NCBI GenBank assembly: GCA_965204155.1
Contig: OZ241971.1
Coordinates: 2,914,001-2,978,000, forward strand
DNA from: UBA6522 sp965204155
Lineage (GTDB): Bacteria > Pseudomonadota > Gammaproteobacteria > Steroidobacterales > Rariloculaceae
DNA length: 64,000 nucleotides
Direction: 5' to 3'
A program made the position numbers and the translations under genes. Of this stretch, positions 58,523 to 64,000 are shown piece after piece (within the stretch, counting starts at the first letter, position 1; each line of letters opens with the position of its first letter). Below the pieces are notes generated by a model. The model was given only the letters and a program-made list of their open reading frames with translations. It ran no database searches and was not told the DNA's origin.

Positions 58523-61500
58523 ATGGATTTGTCCAGGGTCTCTCAAACAGGCCAGTTCTTTGCCGTAGGCGGTGCGGTCCAGCCGGGCCGGCCGTGCTAC
58601 ATCGAGCGATCCGCCGACGCGGCGCTGTTGCAGGGCATTCGCGAACGGCAGTTCTGCTACATCCTGGCGCCCAAGGCCAGCGGCAAGTCCAGCCTGATGG
58701 CCCGCGCGGTCCGCGACCTGCGCGCCGAGGGCCAGTTGGTCGCGGTCGTGGACCTGGGCCAGATCGGCATGGGCGGCGAACGGTCCGGAGGCGCCGAAGC
58801 CGGACGCTGGTCCTACAGTATCGCCTACCGGGTGCTGCGTGAACTTCGGTTGAAGGCGGACCTGCAAGCCTGGTGGCAGGGCAAGGGCGCCCTGCCCGGC
58901 GAGCAAAGGCTTGCCGAATTCTTCTGGGAGGTGGTACTTCCCAATACTTCGGAACCGGTCACCGTGTTCCTCGACGAGATCGAAAGAGCCATCGGGCTGC
59001 CTTTTGCGAAGGAACTGTTCGGCGGTATCCGATCCTGTTACAGCGGCCGCACGACGGAACCCGAACTGGAGCGGCTGAACTTCGTCGTCCTGGGCGTGGC
59101 GGCGCCGCGCCAGCTTTGCCCCGACACCTCGATTTCCCCGTTCGTCGAAGGACGCCGCATTGAGTTGCCCGACTTCAGCCTGGACGAGGCTTGCGGGCTG
59201 GCGCCGGGCTTCGGGGACGACACCCGGCACGGACGTGTCGCGCTTCGGGCCATTTTCCCCTGGACGTCCGGTCAACCCTATCTGACCCAGAAGGTCGCAC
59301 GCGGACTGGCGCGCCGCGGCGGGATGCCCAGCAAGCTCGAGGCGGTGCTGAAGGACCAGTTCCTCGGCCCCGGTGCGCGACGCAATGAGGCGCTCCTCAA
59401 CCATATCCGGGCATTCCTGACCGGCCGCACGCGCGCGCAGCAGCAGGCTCTGGCGCTTCTCGGGCGAGTCGTCAGGGGCGAGATGCTTCTTTATGACCCC
59501 GGCTCGCTGGCAAGCCAGCTACTGCTTCTCTCTGGCGTGATCGGGGTGCGCGCCGATGGCCGGCTGGGTTTTCGGAACAGGCTGTTCGAGCGAGTCTTCG
59601 GCAAGGAATGGGTCACCTCGGAGATGCCGTTCGCCTGGCGCAGGTGGTCCGTCGCCGCGACGCTGGTCGCCGCGTTGATCGTCGGTTCCATCTGGTATGT
59701 GCGTTACGTACCTCGCCCGCACATCGAGATTCTCTCCGCCGCCACGGCAAGTCTGGCCGCCGAAATGCAGGCCCACGACAGGCTGGGTCGACTGCCGGGG
59801 TTTGCCGGTGTCGCCGACCGGCTGCTGGCCGCCGTGATGGAGCGGCGCAGCCGCGAAGCGGAATCGTTCGAAGAAGTGGCCAGCCTCGATGCGGTGTTGC
59901 GAGGGTTGGATGGCTATGGAAGCCTGGCCGATCGACTCATGGACGAGTACTGGGTACGACGGGCGGAGGACGCTGTAAGGCAGGAACGTCGCGATGAGGC
60001 GTTACTCCTCAGCGCCCGGGCGGCGGCGGGAGGGAACGAAAGCGCCCGCCGGCTGGCCGCGGAACTGGTCGGCGACGATTACCGTTCCCTGGTGCGCGGT
60101 TTCAGACTCGCCGAAGCGCCGGCCCGCTGGGAGGTGGACTGGCAGTCCGAAGAATTGGCACTGGTCGACCTGGACCACCAGGTACGGCGATTGCGTCTAA
60201 ACAGTTTCGGCAAGCTGGACTTCGAGAATCGGCTTACCTCGCTGCAGCACTTGCCGGTCAGCCGGGAGATCACGGTCAACGAACCGGGATCGGCCGGTGC
60301 GTTTCAACTGCGCCTGACCCTGGAACATCCCGCCCCGGAGGAGGTGCTGGCCACGTTGCAGGCTCCCAGTGGAGCCCAGGTGAGTTTCGCTCCAGGCGTC
60401 GACAGCTCCGGTACATACACCGTCACGGCCGGCGGCCGCTCGCCAGTGGCGATACTGGCGGATGAGAATCGGCGCGGCGTGTGGCGCCTGACGCTGGTGG
60501 ACCGCGGCGTGGATTCCGCCGGGCAGCTTATCCGCTGGGGCCTGTACTTCGCGGAGGAAGTGCGCGGCTGGGAAGACCAGCCCCAGGGCCTTGCCATTTC
60601 CGATCCGCTGCGCACAGACCAGGTAGATGTGGACCTGAGCATCGACGGCCGGCTGGCCATCGCGCATCCGTCGCGCCAGAGCGTAGTGGGTGCGGTGTCG
60701 CTATGGGATCTGCGGACCAATTCCCTGGTGGGTGACGTGCATCTGGACGCGGAACCGGAATACGTTGCGCTGACCGGCGACACCTCGAGGATTCTCGCCG
60801 TTGCTGGAGACCGGTTGGAGCTTTGGGACGCGAGGACCGGGGTCCTGGTGTCGCGGGTGGGAACGCAGACGGGGTTCTTGCTGCCACCGGCGCTCACCGA
60901 CAGCGGTGGGCACGTCGTGATCGCCGAGCGGCTTGACGAGCAGGACGCGCTTTACAGCCTGTTTCGCACGGCGGACGGCGAACTCCTGTCAAGCGTTGCC
61001 GGTCTGGCCGGGGTGACCGACTGGATGCTGGGGCCCGACGCCCGTTATCTCGTACTGATCGGACCGTCCCGGCTGGTGCGGGTCATGGATCCCCGCAGCG
61101 GCGAACTGCTGCGCGAGCTGCCCCACCGGCGCGATCCGGCACGGCTGGTGGCCGCTGCGACGGGCGACCTCTTGCTGACCATCGACGATATCGGCGACAT
61201 GTTCGTCTGGGATCTGAACGGGACGGCGCCCGAATCCACCCAGGGGGTGCGCCTGGGGCAGACCGGCGCGCCGGAGAGTGTGAGCATCGCTGCCGACGCC
61301 TCGAGGGTGGCCTACCGGGCCCTGGCCGGTCAGGTAGTGGTCCGCGGACTGACTGACCGCTCGGCGTCCATGAGTTTCAGGGTGAGCCAGGAGGGGGCGC
61401 CGATCCAAACGCGGCTGGCGCCCGATGGCAGCCGGCTTCTCACCTACAACGAACAGCAGTTCCAGCTCTGGAACCTGGCCGATTCCGGGCCTGCGGCGTC

Positions 61501-62497
61501 CGCCGAAACCGAACTGACGGCGATCGGCCTGGACCCTGTTGAAGGTATCGCGGTGCTGGGTTTTCTGGACGGCCACGTCGGGGTGATTCTGGACGAACAG
61601 GCAGACATTCCCGTTTCCGCCGATCCCGGCGTCAACTTCATCGGGCACCAGGGCAGCATCACCAGCATTGACGTCAACGCCGGGAGCGGCGTCATCGCCA
61701 GCGGCGGGAGCGATGGCCTGGTCAGGACATGGGAGCTGGATTCCGGAGCGCCTACTGCCCCGTTCATGCGTCATCCCCAGGGGCCCGTCCATGTTGTGAC
61801 GATCGGCAACGATGGGCAATGGCTGGCAAGCGGGGCCGAACTCACCGCGAGGGTCTGGCAAGCGGCGGACGGCAACCTGGTGCGTGAATTGCCCGTCAGC
61901 GGAGGCGTCGTGTCCATCGCTGTTGACAGCCACTCCGGTTTGCTCAGCGTGGGCGACCGGGACGGCAATGTCTTCCTGACCGCCGTGGAATCGGCAGCAA
62001 CGCCGGACTCGGTGCGGGTGGGTGCCGCAGCAACGGCGCTCGCCTTCGGTGCCGGCGGATCGCGCCTGGTCACCGGTGACGCGACAGGCAATGTACAGCT
62101 ATGGGAAGTGGAGAGCCTGGCCCCCGTAGGCGAACCGCACAACTTTGTCCATCCCGTACGGTGGTTGGGTTTCAGCGGCAACAGCGAGTTCCTGCTGGTC
62201 CAGACCGATCACTGGATGCATCGGTTCTCCGTCGGCGAGGACGGTCTCGCGCTCGCGGGCAGCCGCCTGCTGGACGCCGGGATGGAGGCGGGCGCCGCGC
62301 TGCTGGTTCCCGACGGCAGCCGCATCAGGTTGATCGGCGGCCGCGGGACGGGTGAGCCGCAATTCCGCGAACTGGACATGGTGCGTTTGGTCACTGAACC
62401 TCTTCCGCCCGATTCGGTCCTGTTGAGCCGCAATTGGTCGCGTATTCTGGGTCTTGCGGTGGGGGAGCGCGGCGAGGTTGTACCGGATTCCCACTGA
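58523..62497 (+). CDS. AAA-like/TM/P-domain-like/WD40 membrane protein
   Basis: The 1324-residue protein has four parts. Residues 1-350 are an AAA-like (AAA_35-type) ATPase with P-loop APKASGKSSL (49-58), a Walker B-like TVFLDEIERAIG and a winged-helix-like end (LLYDPGSLASQLLLLSGVIG). A TM helix lies at about 374-394 (AATLVAALIVGSIWYVRYV). After a helical stalk, residues about 580-680 look like a proprotein-convertase P/Homo-B domain (RRGVWRLTLVDRGVDSAGQL, then IRWGLYF). Residues 690-1310 are WD40-like blades (for example GSITSIDVNAGSGVIASGGS, then DGLVRTWELDS; SGAELTARVWQ). ATPase inside and propeller outside is the predicted topology. AGGAG lies three bases before ATG 58523. Role unknown; a STAND-like signalling or assembly factor is possible. 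Confidence 0.83.
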   Translation: MDLSRVSQTGQFFAVGGAVQPGRPCYIERSADAALLQGIRERQFCYILAPKASGKSSLMARAVRDLRAEGQLVAVVDLGQIGMGGERSGGAEAGRWSYSIAYRVLRELRLKADLQAWWQGKGALPGEQRLAEFFWEVVLPNTSEPVTVFLDEIERAIGLPFAKELFGGIRSCYSGRTTEPELERLNFVVLGVAAPRQLCPDTSISPFVEGRRIELPDFSLDEACGLAPGFGDDTRHGRVALRAIFPWTSGQPYLTQKVARGLARRGGMPSKLEAVLKDQFLGPGARRNEALLNHIRAFLTGRTRAQQQALALLGRVVRGEMLLYDPGSLASQLLLLSGVIGVRADGRLGFRNRLFERVFGKEWVTSEMPFAWRRWSVAATLVAALIVGSIWYVRYVPRPHIEILSAATASLAAEMQAHDRLGRLPGFAGVADRLLAAVMERRSREAESFEEVASLDAVLRGLDGYGSLADRLMDEYWVRRAEDAVRQERRDEALLLSARAAAGGNESARRLAAELVGDDYRSLVRGFRLAEAPARWEVDWQSEELALVDLDHQVRRLRLNSFGKLDFENRLTSLQHLPVSREITVNEPGSAGAFQLRLTLEHPAPEEVLATLQAPSGAQVSFAPGVDSSGTYTVTAGGRSPVAILADENRRGVWRLTLVDRGVDSAGQLIRWGLYFAEEVRGWEDQPQGLAISDPLRTDQVDVDLSIDGRLAIAHPSRQSVVGAVSLWDLRTNSLVGDVHLDAEPEYVALTGDTSRILAVAGDRLELWDARTGVLVSRVGTQTGFLLPPALTDSGGHVVIAERLDEQDALYSLFRTADGELLSSVAGLAGVTDWMLGPDARYLVLIGPSRLVRVMDPRSGELLRELPHRRDPARLVAAATGDLLLTIDDIGDMFVWDLNGTAPESTQGVRLGQTGAPESVSIAADASRVAYRALAGQVVVRGLTDRSASMSFRVSQEGAPIQTRLAPDGSRLLTYNEQQFQLWNLADSGPAASAETELTAIGLDPVEGIAVLGFLDGHVGVILDEQADIPVSADPGVNFIGHQGSITSIDVNAGSGVIASGGSDGLVRTWELDSGAPTAPFMRHPQGPVHVVTIGNDGQWLASGAELTARVWQAADGNLVRELPVSGGVVSIAVDSHSGLLSVGDRDGNVFLTAVESAATPDSVRVGAAATALAFGAGGSRLVTGDATGNVQLWEVESLAPVGEPHNFVHPVRWLGFSGNSEFLLVQTDHWMHRFSVGEDGLALAGSRLLDAGMEAGAALLVPDGSRIRLIGGRGTGEPQFRELDMVRLVTEPLPPDSVLLSRNWSRILGLAVGERGEVVPDSH

Positions 62498-62543
62498 TGC
62501 GCGGTTTTCTGCGGCGCAGCCTACTGGCACCCGGAGGTGGCCG

Positions 62544-64000
62544 ATGGTGAGACTGACTGTTTTGGTACTGGGTTTGAGTGGCCTGGCAATGGCCCTGGAT
62601 GCCTCCGCGCAGAATGATGAGGCGCTGGTCCTGACCGGATTGAAGGCGGAGGCCGTGGGGCTTGTGGACGGCCATGCCAAGCTCGTTCAGGAGATCGTCG
62701 ACAGCCTGTTTTCGTTTTCCGAGCTGGGATTCCAGGAATTCGAAACCAAGCGCTACCTGACGGACATACTCGAAGCAAACGGCTTTGCCATCGATAACGA
62801 GGTATCCGGCATCCCGAGTGCCTGGTGGGCGACGTGGGGCGAGGGCGACCCGGTCATTGCGCTCGGGTCGGACGTGGACGGCATCCCGCAGTCTTCCCAG
62901 CTTCCGGGCGCTGTCTATCGGCAACCGATCATCGAAGGCGCGCCGGGGCACGGCGAGGGGCACAATTCCGGGCAGGCCGTCGTGATCGCGGGCGCGCTCG
63001 CGGTGAAGGCGATCATGGAGCGCGAGGGGCTCGAAGGGACACTCGTGATCTGGCCGGGCGTTGCGGAGGAATTGCTCGCCACCAAGGCCTGGTTTACCCG
63101 CGACGGGCGATTCGAGGATGTCGACGCGGTGATCTTTACCCATGTGGACGATTCGCTGGCGGTCAATTGGGGGCAGGCTCCGGGTACCGGGCTGGTGTCG
63201 GTGGAATACACGTTCGAAGGCGTGGCCGCCCATGGCGCGGGGGACCCGTGGCGGGGGCGAAGTGCGCTTGATGCCGTGGAGATCATGAACGTGGGCTGGA
63301 ATTTCCGCCGCGAGCACCTAAGGCCGCTGCAGCGGTCCCACTACGTCATCGTTGACGGCGGCGATCAGCCGAACGTGGTTCCCCCGACGGCGACCGTTTG
63401 GTATTTCGTTCGCGAAATGACCGGGGAGCTGATCCGGGAGAATTTCGAGGCGCTGCAGCGGATGGCCGAAGGCGCCGCACTGATGACCGACACCACCGTA
63501 TCGCGCCGGATCGTCGGCACCGCCTATCCCCGGCACTTCAACCGTCCCATCGCCGAGGCCATGTACGAGAATATGCGCGCAGTCGGCATGCCCGACTGGT
63601 CGGAGGACGACCAGACGTTTGCGCGGGCCTTCCAGGAGTTCATGGAAGCCGACGAGATCATGGGGCTCAAGACCGAGGTCGACGAACTCGGGGAGCCGCC
63701 GGAGACTCCCCGGTCCGGCGGATCGGACGATATAGGGGACGTCTCCTGGGTCGTGCCGACGGTGACGCTGCGGTTTCCCTCCAATATCGAGGGCCGGCAG
63801 GGCCACCACTGGTCCAGCGCGATCGCCATGGCGACCCCCGTGGCACACAAGGGCGCCGTCGCGGGGGCCAGGGTCGTCGCGGCCACGCTGATCGACCTGT
63901 TGCAGAATTCTGAGCTGGTCGAGTCCGCGTGGGCGTATTTCCGGGAGGAACAGACCGCCGAAGAAAGTTACCTGCCGTTCATCGACGAAAACGACGCGCC
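62544..64000 (+). CDS. Exported M20-family amidohydrolase/peptidase, 3' truncated
   Basis: The frame opens at ATG 62544 with GGAGG upstream and runs off the right edge after about 485 residues. A signal peptide (TVLVLGLSGLAMALDASA) precedes an M20 domain. The domain has SFSELGFQEFETKRYLTDIL, IALGSDVDGIPQ with the bridging Asp, GHGEGHNSG with metal ligands, and VIWPGVAEELLATKAWF with the catalytic Glu. GLVSVEYTFEGVAAHGAGDP opens the dimerisation domain. A second late metal region has SDDIGDVSWVVPTV. The AbgB/HipO-like form, with H-G-E-G-H-N in place of H-x-C-G-H-D, points to an aminobenzoyl-glutamate or acyl-amino-acid hydrolase. It follows the AAA/WD40 gene by 46 bases and may share its transcript. 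Confidence 0.88.
   Translation, partial: MVRLTVLVLGLSGLAMALDASAQNDEALVLTGLKAEAVGLVDGHAKLVQEIVDSLFSFSELGFQEFETKRYLTDILEANGFAIDNEVSGIPSAWWATWGEGDPVIALGSDVDGIPQSSQLPGAVYRQPIIEGAPGHGEGHNSGQAVVIAGALAVKAIMEREGLEGTLVIWPGVAEELLATKAWFTRDGRFEDVDAVIFTHVDDSLAVNWGQAPGTGLVSVEYTFEGVAAHGAGDPWRGRSALDAVEIMNVGWNFRREHLRPLQRSHYVIVDGGDQPNVVPPTATVWYFVREMTGELIRENFEALQRMAEGAALMTDTTVSRRIVGTAYPRHFNRPIAEAMYENMRAVGMPDWSEDDQTFARAFQEFMEADEIMGLKTEVDELGEPPETPRSGGSDDIGDVSWVVPTVTLRFPSNIEGRQGHHWSSAIAMATPVAHKGAVAGARVVAATLIDLLQNSELVESAWAYFREEQTAEESYLPFIDENDA

Overview
The window is GC-rich, densely coded bacterial chromosome. It most likely comes from a gammaproteobacterium, probably an uncultured marine or host-associated one. 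The support is a bimodular QueF, SAH-hydrolase-type methyl recycling, proBA, a bio cluster, a TonB receptor, OmpA and outer-membrane lipoproteins, plus a catabolic set (sulfatase, amidohydrolases, MBL hydrolase, M20 peptidase). This placement is inference: no rRNA or complete tRNA is present. The first and last genes are cut by the window edges.

Layout. (1) 1-8.0 kb: the tail of an S1/P1 nuclease, an unknown small gene, thioredoxin reductase divergent from metK, then adenosine kinase and ahcY (activated methyl cycle) and two ion-coupled transporters. (2) 8.0-15.1 kb: a VapBC pair with palindromic operators, a gene-poor stretch with a nested palindrome and a tRNA T-arm-like fragment, queF, an operon of octaheme/TPR lipoprotein plus sulfatase, and an XRE regulator fused to an unrecognised C-terminal domain behind a perfect palindrome. 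(3) 15.1-31.7 kb: accessory metabolism. It holds an EamA transporter, a tandem pair of DUF6152 proteins, an MBL hydrolase, an amidohydrolase, two trans-sulfuration PLP enzymes flanking a MOSC protein, a DUF4159 protein, a TonB receptor with an EF-hand-like insert, an esterase, cysK and a DUF4399 protein.

(4) 31.9-44.2 kb is the most striking part: ten same-strand, tightly packed genes. They encode a lipoprotein with 20 proline/serine/glycine heptads, a second lipoprotein, a Hanks-type kinase, a membrane-anchored TPR/PEGA protein, a membrane-anchored FHA-like/PEGA/FGE-like protein, a small acidic exported protein, an ExbB/TolQ/MotA-type proton channel, an actin-fold-like protein with an FHA domain, and two vWA proteins. 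The N-termini of the two vWA proteins look like an ExbD/TolR/MotB transmembrane helix carrying the proton-binding Asp. I read this as a candidate ion-driven, phosphorylation-controlled envelope machine, with vWA domains replacing the usual peptidoglycan- or TonB-binding part. I do not know a described system with this composition.

(5) 44.2-58.3 kb: a Phd/VapC pair with tandem operator repeats, a PdsO-like OmpA protein followed by a strong terminator, biotin genes (bioD, bioF, bioA) with a phosphomannomutase, divergent ilvB and ilvH, proBA, and a minus-strand group with an oxidoreductase and an unrecognised protein carrying HETGH. (6) 58.5-64 kb: a 1324-residue AAA-like/TM/P-domain-like/WD40 protein and a truncated M20 peptidase.

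No CRISPR array, rRNA, complete tRNA, insertion sequence or riboswitch was recognised. Family assignments rest on reading motifs by eye; no database search was possible.
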